A stretch of DNA of 64,000 nt from CALLCD01 sp039196965 (GTDB lineage Bacteria > Pseudomonadota > Alphaproteobacteria > Caulobacterales > Hyphomonadaceae): NCBI GenBank assembly GCA_039196965.1, contig JBCCUK010000008.1:1-64000 (forward strand), in the 5' to 3' direction. Shown in pieces: positions 52,585 through 61,542 of the stretch. The translations under genes and the position numbers were made by a program. The notes under the pieces were generated by a model. It was not told where the DNA came from, ran no database searches, and worked only from the letters and a program-made list of their open reading frames with translations. The number at the start of each line of letters is the position of its first letter. Position 1 is the stretch's first letter.

Positions 52585-53883
52585 ATGATGAGAAGAATTC
52601 TACGTATTATTTTGATATTGCCCTTGCTTGGGATCGTGGCTGTAACGGCCACAAGCTGCACAATGCTTGGGCTGAACTATGCGAGCCTTGAAGTGGACAA
52701 TAAGCCGGTGGCCAGACCGGTGCTAGATATTTCGTCTGCTGATAGTTGGCTCAATGAACAGGCTCCAAGATTACGCAGTGATTTGGAGCAACATGTTTTT
52801 GGTCCTGTGCCTGTTGGTTTGCCCAGCAAGGTTATCTCAAAGAAAATAGTTGATGACCGTTTCCTCGATGGTCTCGGTACGCTGGAAGAGTATGTCATTC
52901 AGATTGGTAACGGTGCGGACGGCGTCCAGTTTCATCTCGCAGCGGTTTTCCCGAACAGAACCAGTCGGCCAGCGCCTCTGATTGTAAGTCAGACCTTCAG
53001 TCAAAACCCATCGGTACTCCGCCAATATGATCTTCATCCTGGACCTTTAATGGAAAACCCGCCGGAGAATGGTGAAGGGCCAGGGGGATTTGGTATAGGG
53101 CTCATACACTTCATTTTTGGGTCCTACATTCAAAAAGCGCCCCTCGATGAATATCTTCAGCGCGGCTATGCCTTTGCCAATTTTTATGCTGGCGAGATTG
53201 TTCCGGATCGGGGTGAAGCTGGACGTGCGGCCCTCGAGCAATTTCCGGCAATGGCAGACGGGCGTAGGCCGACCGGCACGGTAGCTGCCTGGGCCGCTGG
53301 TTACTTTGCAGCGATCGACGTCCTTGATGCCGATCCTCGAATTGATACCTCCCACACCGCAGTGTTCGGCCATTCCCGCCATGGCAAGTCTGCCCTTGTA
53401 GCCGGTGGCTGGGACGACCGTATCGAATTGGTGATCTCGCATCAGTCCGGCACCGGGGGCGCATCCCTTAATCGGGAAAAGCCGGGCGAAAGCGTTAAGC
53501 AGATCACGAAGAATTATCCGCACTGGTTTGATCCGGCCTATGCCCTGTATGCGGAAGACCTCGACGCTCTGCCAGTAGACCAGCATATGCTGCTGGCCCT
53601 AAACGCGCCTAGGCGGGTGCTGATTGGCAATGGCAGGCGCGACGTATGGTCTGACCCGAATGGCGCATTTCGAGCTGCACTGGGGGCAAATCCCGCCTGG
53701 GAAGCTTTCGATAAAGCTGGTCTTGCCCAGTCAGGGCTGCGAAATTTCGATCCAAGCGCCGATGTTGCATTCCACATGCGTCCAGGGGGCCATGGTATTA
53801 TAAGGGCCGACATAGACGCATTCCTCGCCTTTTTGGATGCGAGCTTTACATCTATCGAGGGTGCTAAAACGGCGGTGCGTTAA
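52585..53883 (+). CDS. Lipoprotein of the CE15 glucuronoyl-esterase type
   Basis: This 432-residue protein begins with a lipoprotein signal (RRILRIILILPLLGIVAVTA then TSC, lipidated Cys about residue 25). The rest is an alpha/beta hydrolase with CE15-like motifs: FGHSRHGKSALVAG (the nucleophile Ser in the SRxGK element, with His where Cys is usual), HQSGTGGASLNRE, and near the end MRPGGHGI, which holds the base His. Glucuronoyl esterases cut ester bonds between lignin and glucuronoxylan. In a marine-like organism another ester is possible. Start ATG 52585 is chosen before the signal peptide with GGAG upstream. Confidence 0.72.
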   Translation: MMRRILRIILILPLLGIVAVTATSCTMLGLNYASLEVDNKPVARPVLDISSADSWLNEQAPRLRSDLEQHVFGPVPVGLPSKVISKKIVDDRFLDGLGTLEEYVIQIGNGADGVQFHLAAVFPNRTSRPAPLIVSQTFSQNPSVLRQYDLHPGPLMENPPENGEGPGGFGIGLIHFIFGSYIQKAPLDEYLQRGYAFANFYAGEIVPDRGEAGRAALEQFPAMADGRRPTGTVAAWAAGYFAAIDVLDADPRIDTSHTAVFGHSRHGKSALVAGGWDDRIELVISHQSGTGGASLNREKPGESVKQITKNYPHWFDPAYALYAEDLDALPVDQHMLLALNAPRRVLIGNGRRDVWSDPNGAFRAALGANPAWEAFDKAGLAQSGLRNFDPSADVAFHMRPGGHGIIRADIDAFLAFLDASFTSIEGAKTAVR

Positions 53884-53908
53884 TCGCACGCGGATTTAAA
53901 GGCGAATA

Positions 53909-54400
53909 ATGCGAACGTTCGGTCAATTTGCGGCGCGGGATGCCGCCATTCTGGCAATGACGGTCATTGCCTGGGTGTTATTGGGGCCTCTGAGCGCGAG
54001 TGAGGGGCTGGCAGCCGACATGGCTGGGGCCGGTCTCGGCCTTTCGGCCGGCATATGTGGCTGGCTTGTTCACGAATGGGGGCATTTGAGCGTTGGAACA
54101 CTGGCAGGAGCAAAGTTCCGCACCCCGGAACGCCTCAGCAGCGTCTATCTGTTCGGTTTCGATAAGGACGAAAATACAAAGGCGCAATTCCTCCTGATGG
54201 CATCAGGCGGATTTGCCGCTACCGGCGTTTGTGTGTGGGCGAGTCTCGCAGCTCTGCCGGAAGGATGGATGGCGACCAGTGTTTTGCGTGGACTGATGCT
54301 TTTGCAGGTGGCTGTGATTGGCTTGCTCGAGCTACCGGGGTTTTTGTTCGGGCTGGTTGCTTATCGTCGTTTACCCTCGGTCAATGTCCTCGGCGATTAG
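53909..54400 (+). CDS. Membrane protein with HEWGH motif
   Basis: This 163-residue protein has about four membrane helices. The second carries GWLVHEWGHLSVGTLAG, an HExxH sequence of the kind that binds zinc in metallopeptidases such as site-2 proteases. After it come RTPERLSSVYLFGFDKDENT and further hydrophobic segments. It is too short for a normal M50 protease and lacks a clear third ligand, so a peptidase role is only possible. It starts 26 bases after the CE15-like gene, and a MAPEG gene follows. Confidence 0.62.
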   Translation: MRTFGQFAARDAAILAMTVIAWVLLGPLSASEGLAADMAGAGLGLSAGICGWLVHEWGHLSVGTLAGAKFRTPERLSSVYLFGFDKDENTKAQFLLMASGGFAATGVCVWASLAALPEGWMATSVLRGLMLLQVAVIGLLELPGFLFGLVAYRRLPSVNVLGD

Positions 54401-54457
54401 ATATTTTGATCAAAGCGCGTTAAGCGGTACTCATAAAACTAGAGAGAGTACTGTCTT

Positions 54458-54889
54458 ATGACAATTACAGAATTTCTGAGCCCCGTCCTTGTGCTGATTG
54501 CCTGGACCATGGTGATGCTGCTTTGGCTCTATGCCCTGCGCATTCCTGCCATGCAGAAAGCGGGGATCGATCCCCAGGAAGCCGCCGATACCAAGAGTGA
54601 CTGGAAACAGAAAATTCCCCCCGGCACCAATTATCCAGCCGACAACTACAATCACCTCATGGAACAGCCAACGGTATTCTATGCACTGATGCTGTTCGCA
54701 GCGACCACGGGCGGACAGAGCAGCCTTCTGAATACGCTTGCCTGGACTTATGTCGGTCTGCGTATTGTCCATTCCCTTATACAGGCGACGTTCAATCGCG
54801 TGATGGTGAGATTCATGTTCTTCCTAATAAGCTCTCTGGTGCTGATCGCTATGACTGTTCTGGAAGTCATGCGGGTATTTCTCTCCTGA
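54458..54889 (+). CDS. MAPEG-family membrane protein
   Basis: This 143-residue protein has four membrane helices and the MAPEG pattern: NYNHLMEQPTVFYALMLF and WTYVGLRIVHSLIQA. Family members are membrane glutathione transferases or related proteins of eicosanoid metabolism; bacterial ones are mostly of unknown role. The gene follows the HEWGH protein gene by 57 bases, with AGAGAG upstream. Confidence 0.86.
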   Translation: MTITEFLSPVLVLIAWTMVMLLWLYALRIPAMQKAGIDPQEAADTKSDWKQKIPPGTNYPADNYNHLMEQPTVFYALMLFAATTGGQSSLLNTLAWTYVGLRIVHSLIQATFNRVMVRFMFFLISSLVLIAMTVLEVMRVFLS

Positions 54890-54913
54890 CGAATAGGGGG
54901 TAAAGGCCCTGCC

Positions 54914-55987
54914 ATGGCCACGGTGTCCGAAACACGTCTGTCCCAGGTGATTGATCGCTTCGAGGAAATTGAGGCGCGTATGGGCGTGGCCACCGATACC
55001 GATGAGATCGTCTCTCTCTCCAAGGAACATGCAGAGCTCAAGCCGGTGGCTGAGAAGGCTAGGGAACTTGCCGACGCCAGATCCGGTCTTGAAGAAGCAG
55101 AAAACCTGATTGCGGGAGATGATCCGGAAATGGCAGAGCTCGCCCGCGAGGAGCTCGATGATCTTCGCGGACGATTGCCCGGGCTAGAGGAAGAGGTCCA
55201 GCTTCTGCTCCTACCTAAGGATCAGGACGATTCGGCAAGTATTGTTCTTGAGGTGCGGGCTGGTACGGGCGGTGACGAGGCCGCACTTTTTGCTGGCGAT
55301 CTTTACCGGATGTACCAGCGCTACGCCCAGTTGCAGGGCTGGAAAGTCGAGCTTGTTTCCGTAACGGATGGAGATGTTGGCGGCTACAAGGAAATCATCG
55401 CCAATGTGGAAGGCGATGGTGTGTTCGGCCGTCTGAAATGGGAAAGCGGGGTCCACCGCGTCCAGCGTGTGCCGGAAACGGAAAGCGGTGGAAGGATCCA
55501 CACGTCAGCTGCTACTGTTGCTGTTTTGCCTGCACCCAAGGATATTCAGATAGAGATCCGTCAACAGGATCTTCGTATCGATACCTATCGCGCATCCGGT
55601 TCCGGCGGCCAGCATGTCAACAAGACCGACTCCGCTGTTCGGATAACCCACCTGCCAACCGGCATCGTCACCACGAGTTCAGAGAAGTCCCAGCATGTGA
55701 ACCGGGACAAGGCGATGGAGCAGCTGAAGATTCGGCTATACGAAAAAGAGCGTGAAGAAGCAGATTCTGCCCGCGCTGAAGCACGCAAGACGCAGGTCGG
55801 TTCCGGCGACCGGTCTCAGAAAGTCCGCACCTATAATTATCCGGAAAACCGCGTCACGGATCACAGGATCAATCTGACGCTGCATGCCCTCGACAAGGTC
55901 ATTGCCGGCGACAAGCTAGATGATGTGGTGGTGGCCCTCATTGCCGAGGATCAGGCACGCCGACTGGCGGCTATGGAGGAGGCGTGA
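54914..55987 (+). CDS. prfA: Peptide chain release factor 1
   Basis: This 357-residue factor reads UAA and UAG stop codons. The GGQ loop that releases the peptide is in YRASGSGGQHVNKTDSAVR. The anticodon-like PxT motif region is VQRVPETESGGRIHTSA (PET as the tripeptide). Domain order and length are normal. prmC, which methylates the GGQ glutamine, begins in the overlapping GTGA, the standard arrangement. Confidence 0.97.
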   Translation: MATVSETRLSQVIDRFEEIEARMGVATDTDEIVSLSKEHAELKPVAEKARELADARSGLEEAENLIAGDDPEMAELAREELDDLRGRLPGLEEEVQLLLLPKDQDDSASIVLEVRAGTGGDEAALFAGDLYRMYQRYAQLQGWKVELVSVTDGDVGGYKEIIANVEGDGVFGRLKWESGVHRVQRVPETESGGRIHTSAATVAVLPAPKDIQIEIRQQDLRIDTYRASGSGGQHVNKTDSAVRITHLPTGIVTTSSEKSQHVNRDKAMEQLKIRLYEKEREEADSARAEARKTQVGSGDRSQKVRTYNYPENRVTDHRINLTLHALDKVIAGDKLDDVVVALIAEDQARRLAAMEEA

Positions 55988-56877
55988 TCGCGCCTAAGTC
56001 AGGAGCACCACCCACTCATGCTGATCTTGCCCGGGACGGGGCGAGTATTCTGGCGAAGGCTGGCATAGAAGCACCGCTTCGCGAGGCTCGGCTTCTCTTG
56101 GCACTGGCAACAGACCAGAGTGCAGCTGAGCTGATCGCTATGGAGCTCGATCCTGTATCCGGCGAAGAGGCGTACCATCGGTATCGGGAGTATCTTTCCC
56201 GGCGGGTTAGGCAAGAGCCGTTCGCGCATATTGCAGGGGTCAAGGAGTTCTACGGCCTGCCTCTTAAGTCTGATCGCCGTGCCCTTGTGCCTAGAGCAGA
56301 CAGTGAATGCGTTGTCGATCGCGCACTGGAATATCTGTCTTTGGAAAGCTGCGCGACTGTGGCCGATCTTGGAACGGGGTCAGGGTGCCTTCTCGCGGCG
56401 ATCCTCTCCCAGCGCCCTGAGGTGAAAGGAACTGCGATTGAAGCCGATGCCGGTGCAATTGAACTCGCAGGTGAAAATTTTGAAACCTGCGGTATCAGTG
56501 CGCGGATCGATTTGCGGAACATGCCGTGGCAAGACTGGCAGGGATGGGCCGAGGCAGATCTGATCATTTCAAACCCGCCCTATATTCGGGAAGGTGAACT
56601 CGATCAGCTGGACGAGGATGTCCGCCTTTTTGATCCAATAGCTGCTCTCAATGGTGGGGCAGACGGCCTCGATTGCTACCGCTCAATTATCTCTCTTGTT
56701 GTGGAAAATGCGAAAGCTGGGACGCTGCTCATTTTTGAAATCGGTTTTGATCAGGCTTCAGCAATTGAAGCGATGCTCCGTCAACATGGTTTTTCCGAAA
56801 TCAAAACGGGTAAGGATCTGGCAGGCCATGACAGAGTTGTGTCATCCAGATCACCATCTGCAAAATCATCGAATTAG
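55984..56877 (+). CDS. prmC: Release factor glutamine methyltransferase PrmC
   Basis: This 297-residue SAM-dependent methyltransferase modifies the GGQ glutamine of RF1 and RF2. Motif I is VADLGTGSGCLLAAIL and the catalytic motif IISNPPYIREGELD. The start is GTG 55984, overlapping the prfA stop. An N-terminal helical domain of about 90 residues positions the substrate. Conserved gene pair with prfA. Confidence 0.95.
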   Translation: MIAPKSGAPPTHADLARDGASILAKAGIEAPLREARLLLALATDQSAAELIAMELDPVSGEEAYHRYREYLSRRVRQEPFAHIAGVKEFYGLPLKSDRRALVPRADSECVVDRALEYLSLESCATVADLGTGSGCLLAAILSQRPEVKGTAIEADAGAIELAGENFETCGISARIDLRNMPWQDWQGWAEADLIISNPPYIREGELDQLDEDVRLFDPIAALNGGADGLDCYRSIISLVVENAKAGTLLIFEIGFDQASAIEAMLRQHGFSEIKTGKDLAGHDRVVSSRSPSAKSSN

Positions 56878-57079
56878 GGCTTGGCGAAGTGAGATCGGCG
56901 CGGTAGACACTAATCGCTCGCGGTTAAACGAAGCCACGGACGCTATCAGGCTCCACCGCTTGCAGCATACCTTCGTAGATATGGATCTGCCCGGCCAGTG
57001 CAGAAGGGTCTGATATTGCTGGTCAATGGATGAGAAAATTGTAGCCCTCTGGGCTAAGCAAGTAGGGATGTAGATAATC

Positions 57080-57754
57080 ATGAAGCGTCAACGCGGACGG
57101 GGCCGCAGATCCGGCGGCGGGAATAGTAGCAACCCTAACCGTCATTTTGAGAGCAACGGCCCCGATGTAAAGATTCGCGGTTCTGCCCAGCAGATACTCG
57201 ATAAGTATCAGCAGTATGCGCGCGATGCGCAGTCATCCGGCGACCGCGTCAGCGCTGAAAACTATCTCCAACACGCAGAGCATTATTCTCGTGTCCTGGC
57301 GGCTATGCAGCCAAAAGACAAACCCCGCGACGAGCAAAAGCCTCAGAATACGGGTGAAGAGGCCGGAGACACCGCCGAGACCGTTGCTGAAGCAGCAAAT
57401 CCTGAGACTGCAGGCGATGCGGAGGACGCTGTCGAGGGCAAGCCGACCCGTGGGCGTGGCCGTCGCCGGAAGCGTGATGAGCAGGCTGTTGCGTCAGAAG
57501 GCGAGACTGAACAGAGTACTGAGAGTCCATCTACGGATAATGAGTCAGAGGTGGCAGTCGCTGAGGAAGAGCCTGAGAAACCGAAGCCGCGCAGAACGCG
57601 TCGAAAGCCCCGCGAAGACAGTGCAAAGACGGATACAGAGCGTGAGGATGATGGTGTGATGAAAACACTGTCTCGTGGCCGACCGGTTGAAAAGACAGAT
57701 GCAGACGCTTCGCCAGCTGAGGCCGATACACTGCCTGAAACTGCGGCCGAATAA
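57080..57754 (+). CDS. DUF4167 RNA-binding-like protein
   Basis: This 224-residue protein matches the alphaproteobacterial DUF4167 domain: KRQRGRGRRSGGGNSSNPNR and KIRGSAQQILDKYQQYARDA then SGDRVSAENYLQHAEHYSRV. The rest is a low-complexity acidic and basic tail with RGRGRRRKR and KPRRTRRKPRED. The charge suggests nucleic acid or ribosome contact. It sits downstream of prfA-prmC, the usual place. A 202-base gap with no gene separates it from prmC. Confidence 0.85.
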   Translation: MKRQRGRGRRSGGGNSSNPNRHFESNGPDVKIRGSAQQILDKYQQYARDAQSSGDRVSAENYLQHAEHYSRVLAAMQPKDKPRDEQKPQNTGEEAGDTAETVAEAANPETAGDAEDAVEGKPTRGRGRRRKRDEQAVASEGETEQSTESPSTDNESEVAVAEEEPEKPKPRRTRRKPREDSAKTDTEREDDGVMKTLSRGRPVEKTDADASPAEADTLPETAAE

Positions 57755-57800
57755 CACTGTTCCGCCGTTTAGTGTCTGGAAAATCCTAGTAGCCAATGAA

Positions 57801-57832
57801 AAAGGGCGCTGATTGCATCAGCGCCCTTTTTG
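57801..57832. terminator. Bidirectional terminator between DUF4167 gene and ctrA
   Basis: A 10-bp GC-rich stem (GGGCGCTGAT / ATCAGCGCCC, loop TGC) is flanked by an A-run on the left and a T-run on the right, so it can end transcription from both convergent genes. Confidence 0.9.
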
Positions 57833-57853
57833 GTATTCCATCGTTCTCAGGAA

Positions 57854-58555
57854 TTAAGCGGCTTGCGCTTCCTTCTTCGGCTTTGGATCGCGCAGTACGT
57901 ATCCTCGGCCCCATACCGTTTCGATATGGTGGTCTCCACCGGTCGCTTGCGCCAGCTTCTTCCTCAGCTTACAGATGAAGACGTCAATGATCTTCAGCTC
58001 CGGCTCGTCCATCCCGCCGTATAGATGATTTAGGAACATTTCCTTGGTCAGGGTGGTACCCTTGCGAAGCGATAGGAGCTCGAACATCTGATACTCTTTA
58101 CCAGTCAGATGGACGCGCTCATTGTCCACTTCCACTGTCTTCGCATCGAGATTTACAAGTATATCGCCGGTGCGAATAACGCTCTCCGCGTGGCCCTTGG
58201 ACCGGCGAACAATTGCCGTGATGCGTGCGATCAGCTCATCTTTGTTAAATGGTTTCGTTAAGTAGTCATCGGCCCCGTAGCCTAGTGTCTTAACTTTGGC
58301 TTCGATGTCGGGATTGCCGGAGAGAATCAGTACAGGTGTGTTGATACGAGCCATGCGCAGCTGTTTGAGCACATCATATCCGGAAATATCCGGAAGCGTC
58401 AGATCAAGGATGATAATGTCGTATTCGTAGACTTTTCCGAGATCTACGCCCTCTTCGCCGAGGTCTGTCGTGTAGATATTGAACCCGGCTGCCTTCAGCA
58501 TTAGCTCTATGCTGCGGGCGACAGCTGTGTCGTCTTCAATTAGAAGGACGCGCAT
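57854..58555 (-). CDS. ctrA: Cell-cycle response regulator CtrA
   Basis: This 233-residue OmpR-type regulator controls cell-cycle genes, flagella and replication in Caulobacter relatives. The receiver domain has its phospho-acceptor Asp51 (YEYDIIILDLTLPDISGYDV), the Lys switch in DYLTKPFNKDELIARI and an intact alpha4-beta5 face. The winged-helix DNA-binding domain ends EPELKIIDVFICKLRKKLAQ then WGRGYVLRDP, which is nearly the CtrA consensus. The usual CtrA C-terminal degradation tail (AA) is present as QAA. Its own promoter region has several TTAA half sites. Confidence 0.96.
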   Translation of the reverse strand: MRVLLIEDDTAVARSIELMLKAAGFNIYTTDLGEEGVDLGKVYEYDIIILDLTLPDISGYDVLKQLRMARINTPVLILSGNPDIEAKVKTLGYGADDYLTKPFNKDELIARITAIVRRSKGHAESVIRTGDILVNLDAKTVEVDNERVHLTGKEYQMFELLSLRKGTTLTKEMFLNHLYGGMDEPELKIIDVFICKLRKKLAQATGGDHHIETVWGRGYVLRDPKPKKEAQAA

Positions 58556-58589
58556 GTTCTTCTCCCAATCCGTGCCTCAATAGGCGGGC

Positions 58590-58644
58590 TGTTAACTGTC
58601 CAAACGTTAAGAGAGCACACTTTAAGAAAGGTTAACGCGGCAAC
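58590..58644. promoter_or_regulatory. TTAA cluster in the ctrA promoter
   Basis: Four TTAA elements lie at 58592, 58607, 58622 and 58632, upstream of ctrA and in the spacer shared with the divergent M13 gene. TTAA is the half site of the CtrA box (TTAA-N7-TTAA). The starts are 15, 15 and 10 bases apart, not the ideal 11, so CtrA autoregulation is suggested, not shown. No GANTC methylation site was seen in this spacer. Confidence 0.45.
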
Positions 58645-58762
58645 CAATTCGTAAATACACACTCAGCCACTCCACTTCGTGTGACAGAGAGTTGATTTGC
58701 TCATTAGATCAAGGTGCATTCAAATTTATGCTGAAGCTTTTGGTAGACAAGGTCGTACTTGA

Positions 58763-60868
58763 ATGATGCTAAGGCTGACAGGAGTTCTGTTTTATCTCGT
58801 GATTGCGGTCAGTGCCGCCTGGTGCGATCAGGGGGATGATACGGCTGGTTTTGAGGTATCTGGCACACTCCTGACACCACCTGACCCTTTTCGCGGCCTC
58901 GATAGGCCCGGCATGGACCGATCAATCGACCCCGGTAGTGATTTTTACCGGTTTGCCAATGGAAGTTGGTTCGATCAGGCCGTTATAGAGCCGGGAAACT
59001 GGCAGGTCGGCACACTTCAAACCGTGCGCGACCGAACTGATCTGCAGGCCGAAATGATGGTTCGGGAAATCCGCGGCAACCGTTGGTCTGCGGAGACGGA
59101 CGAAGCGAAGTTTCTTACCATTTATCGCAACTACGTTGATCGCAATGCGCGTAGATCCGCGGGGCTCCGCCCAATACAACCCTTCCTGCGTTTAATCGAT
59201 GGTGCCGAAACTCATGAAGATATCGCGACACTTGTCGGAAGTTATCATTTGGATGTTGGTGGATTGTTCCAGATCTCCCTGCGCGTCGATCCAATCCAGG
59301 GCAAAGGCTACGTTGCGTCCATAGAACCGGCCGAACTTCTGCTTGAAACTAAATCACTTTATATCCGGCCAGATGCTTTGGCTTCGCAGCAGAAGGAGGA
59401 TGCAAAAAAGATCCTGACACGCCTCTTGCGCCGGACAGAGATCAAACTTGGCATGTCTGACCGCATAGAGGCTGTTCTTGCCCTCGAGCATCAATTGGCA
59501 TCGATCTATCCCAATCCTGTTTCTGAGCGTCAGCCGATTGCCTTAAGGCACGTTTTTACATCAGATCAGCTGGAGGAAGCTCACCCGGAGTTTGCCTGGA
59601 ACCGATTTCTTGCGGCTAGGGGGATAGGCGAGGGGGTTGTCATTCAAGTCCGTCTTCTCGATCAACTCGATGATGTATTGAGCGTTTTCAACGCAACCCC
59701 TGTCGATGTCTGGAAAGACTATCTGACGCTTCGATTGATGCTGAACTATGGGGGCTATCTCGACGAGGCGACAGCGCTGCTCGTCAGGCAGTTCGACGCA
59801 GCGCGTTTGGGTGTTGAGTATGCCCACGCAAAAAGACGTGATCGGGCCTGGAAGGTGGCGCTCAATCTGCTTCCCGATGCCGTTGGGAGAGCCTACATAG
59901 ACCAGTATCTGAGCGATGCCGTTGTTGACGATGTCACAGACATGACCGACTGGATGCTAGCAGCTTACCGGGAACACATTCAAAATGCCAGCTGGTTAAC
60001 AGAGGGAACAAGAGAGCAGGCAATTGCAAAGCTCGATGCGATCCGCATCGTTGTCGGTAGACCGCCTGGGTGGAACAATTTCGATGGATTTAGGCCAATC
60101 AAAGGCAACCTGTTTGCAAATGCCTATTCCCGCCAGCAATTGCGCCACAGATCGGCGCTTTCGAGGCTTCGGCCACCAGCCGCGGATGCGGCGGACGAAT
60201 CGCAGGACACAGAACGCCTTTTACAGGATATCTTTTTCTCACCGCTCGGCGTTGGGGCCTTCTATCTGCCGAGCCTGAATACGATTGTCATTCCTGCAGC
60301 TTATCTGCAGGCCCCTTATTTTGACCGTGGCGCGAGCCTAGCTGTGAATTTTGGTGCCCTCGGCACGACACTCGGCCATGAAATCGGCCATGCGTTCGAT
60401 GATCAGGGCGCGCTGCGTGGGCCGAATGGGCAATTGGAGAACTGGTGGAAGCAGGAAGACTTTGACCGGTTCAATTCCCTTGGCGATGCGCTCTCGAAAC
60501 ACTTGGCGTCCTATGAGGCAGCCCCCGGTATTCCTCTGAATACGAAGCTGACGCTTGGGGAGAATCTGAGCGATCTTGCCGGTGTTGAAATCGCTTGGCA
60601 GGCTTTTAAAATGGCAAGGAAGGCGCAGACAGGAGCACCACCTTCCAAGGACGAGGCCCAGGCTTTCTTCCTAAGCTATGCGCAAAAACGTCGATCAAAA
60701 CGTCTGCCGACGGTGAGTATTAACTTTGCCTATGGAGATGTTCACAGCCCGCCAGCTGTGCGGGTGAATGGTATTCTTCCGCATGTTGACAGTTGGTACA
60801 CAGCGTTTGACGTGACTGAAGCTCACCCCATGTGGCTCGCCCCTGAGGACCGTATTCAACTCTGGTAG
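58763..60868 (+). CDS. M13-family metallopeptidase, copy 2
   Basis: This 701-residue zinc peptidase is a second member of the neprilysin-like family in this window. The zinc motif is LGHEIGHAFDDQGALR (near residue 536), the third ligand in TLGENLSDLAGVEIAW, and the end VRVNGILPHVDSWYTAFDV. An N-terminal hydrophobic segment (about residues 5-20) is a signal peptide without a clear lipobox cysteine, so this copy may be soluble in the periplasm. It is divergent from ctrA and ends five bases from the convergent fliN. Confidence 0.9.
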   Translation: MMLRLTGVLFYLVIAVSAAWCDQGDDTAGFEVSGTLLTPPDPFRGLDRPGMDRSIDPGSDFYRFANGSWFDQAVIEPGNWQVGTLQTVRDRTDLQAEMMVREIRGNRWSAETDEAKFLTIYRNYVDRNARRSAGLRPIQPFLRLIDGAETHEDIATLVGSYHLDVGGLFQISLRVDPIQGKGYVASIEPAELLLETKSLYIRPDALASQQKEDAKKILTRLLRRTEIKLGMSDRIEAVLALEHQLASIYPNPVSERQPIALRHVFTSDQLEEAHPEFAWNRFLAARGIGEGVVIQVRLLDQLDDVLSVFNATPVDVWKDYLTLRLMLNYGGYLDEATALLVRQFDAARLGVEYAHAKRRDRAWKVALNLLPDAVGRAYIDQYLSDAVVDDVTDMTDWMLAAYREHIQNASWLTEGTREQAIAKLDAIRIVVGRPPGWNNFDGFRPIKGNLFANAYSRQQLRHRSALSRLRPPAADAADESQDTERLLQDIFFSPLGVGAFYLPSLNTIVIPAAYLQAPYFDRGASLAVNFGALGTTLGHEIGHAFDDQGALRGPNGQLENWWKQEDFDRFNSLGDALSKHLASYEAAPGIPLNTKLTLGENLSDLAGVEIAWQAFKMARKAQTGAPPSKDEAQAFFLSYAQKRRSKRLPTVSINFAYGDVHSPPAVRVNGILPHVDSWYTAFDVTEAHPMWLAPEDRIQLW

Positions 60869-60873
60869 GGTGT

Positions 60874-61140
60874 TTAGATCTGCGCCGGTTCGTCGATTAT
60901 CTCAGTTAACGTAACGCCCAGTTCGCCATCGGCGATGACCAATTTTCCCCGCGCCATAAGCCGGTCGGAGACATATATATCGACAGGCTCTTTCGCCTGT
61001 CTTTCAAGCGCGACCACGTCTCCCTTATCAAGCGCTTGCAGATCCTCAATAGGAATGCGCGCTTCGCCGAGTACGATGTCGACCTGTACGGGAACATCCA
61101 TGAGCGTTTTTGCGAGAGCGGGATTCTGAGGTGCTGGCAT
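60874..61140 (-). CDS. fliN: FliN-type flagellar switch protein
   Basis: This 88-residue protein is one SpoA domain, as in FliN of the flagellar C-ring: LMDVPVQVDIVLGEARIPIE, then LQALDKGDVVALERQAKEPV and DIYVSDRLMARGKLVIADGE. FliN binds FliM and FliG in the switch ring and helps export. It is the last gene of the leftward flagellar set, 24 bases after the FliH-like gene. It is at the short end of the usual size range. Confidence 0.9.
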   Translation of the reverse strand: MPAPQNPALAKTLMDVPVQVDIVLGEARIPIEDLQALDKGDVVALERQAKEPVDIYVSDRLMARGKLVIADGELGVTLTEIIDEPAQI

Positions 61141-61164
61141 GGGAGCAGGCTAGGCAATAAAGTG

Positions 61165-61542
61165 TTAACGATTGGTCGACGGCTGCGACGATCCGAACAA
61201 ATCGCCCTGACCGTCCACAATCAATTGGCACGCCGAAGACATAAGGTGTTTGGCGCGGGCGCGATCTTCCAAATCGATATCGAGGCGGTCAAGATATTCG
61301 GCAAGCTCTATCATCTGCGCCAGCGCCTTCAAAAGATTCTCCGAAACATCTTGGATGTGCTGCATGGCAGTCGTCTGCTCGGCATTGACGCTCTGCAGCG
61401 TTTCCTGCCGGGTGCGTGAAAGGAGGTCAGCAAGGTCATCCACAGACATTGTAACAAGCTCGTCATTGTCGGCTTGGTCTTGGCTGCAAAAATCCGAACT
61501 GAAGCTAAAGGACTGCAGCGATTTGATCGTTCGGCTGGTCAT
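61165..61542 (-). CDS. Short FliH-like protein
   Basis: This 125-residue protein lies between fliG and fliN, the place of fliH (flbE). Its start (IKSLQSFSFSSDF, then VDDLADLLSRTRQETLQSV) resembles the N-terminal half of FliH, a coiled-coil protein that ties the export ATPase FliI to the motor. The C-terminal FliI-binding domain is missing, since normal FliH has about 200 or more residues. The assignment rests on position and coiled-coil character. Its ATG overlaps the fliG stop as ATGA. Confidence 0.6.
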   Translation of the reverse strand: MTSRTIKSLQSFSFSSDFCSQDQADNDELVTMSVDDLADLLSRTRQETLQSVNAEQTTAMQHIQDVSENLLKALAQMIELAEYLDRLDIDLEDRARAKHLMSSACQLIVDGQGDLFGSSQPSTNR

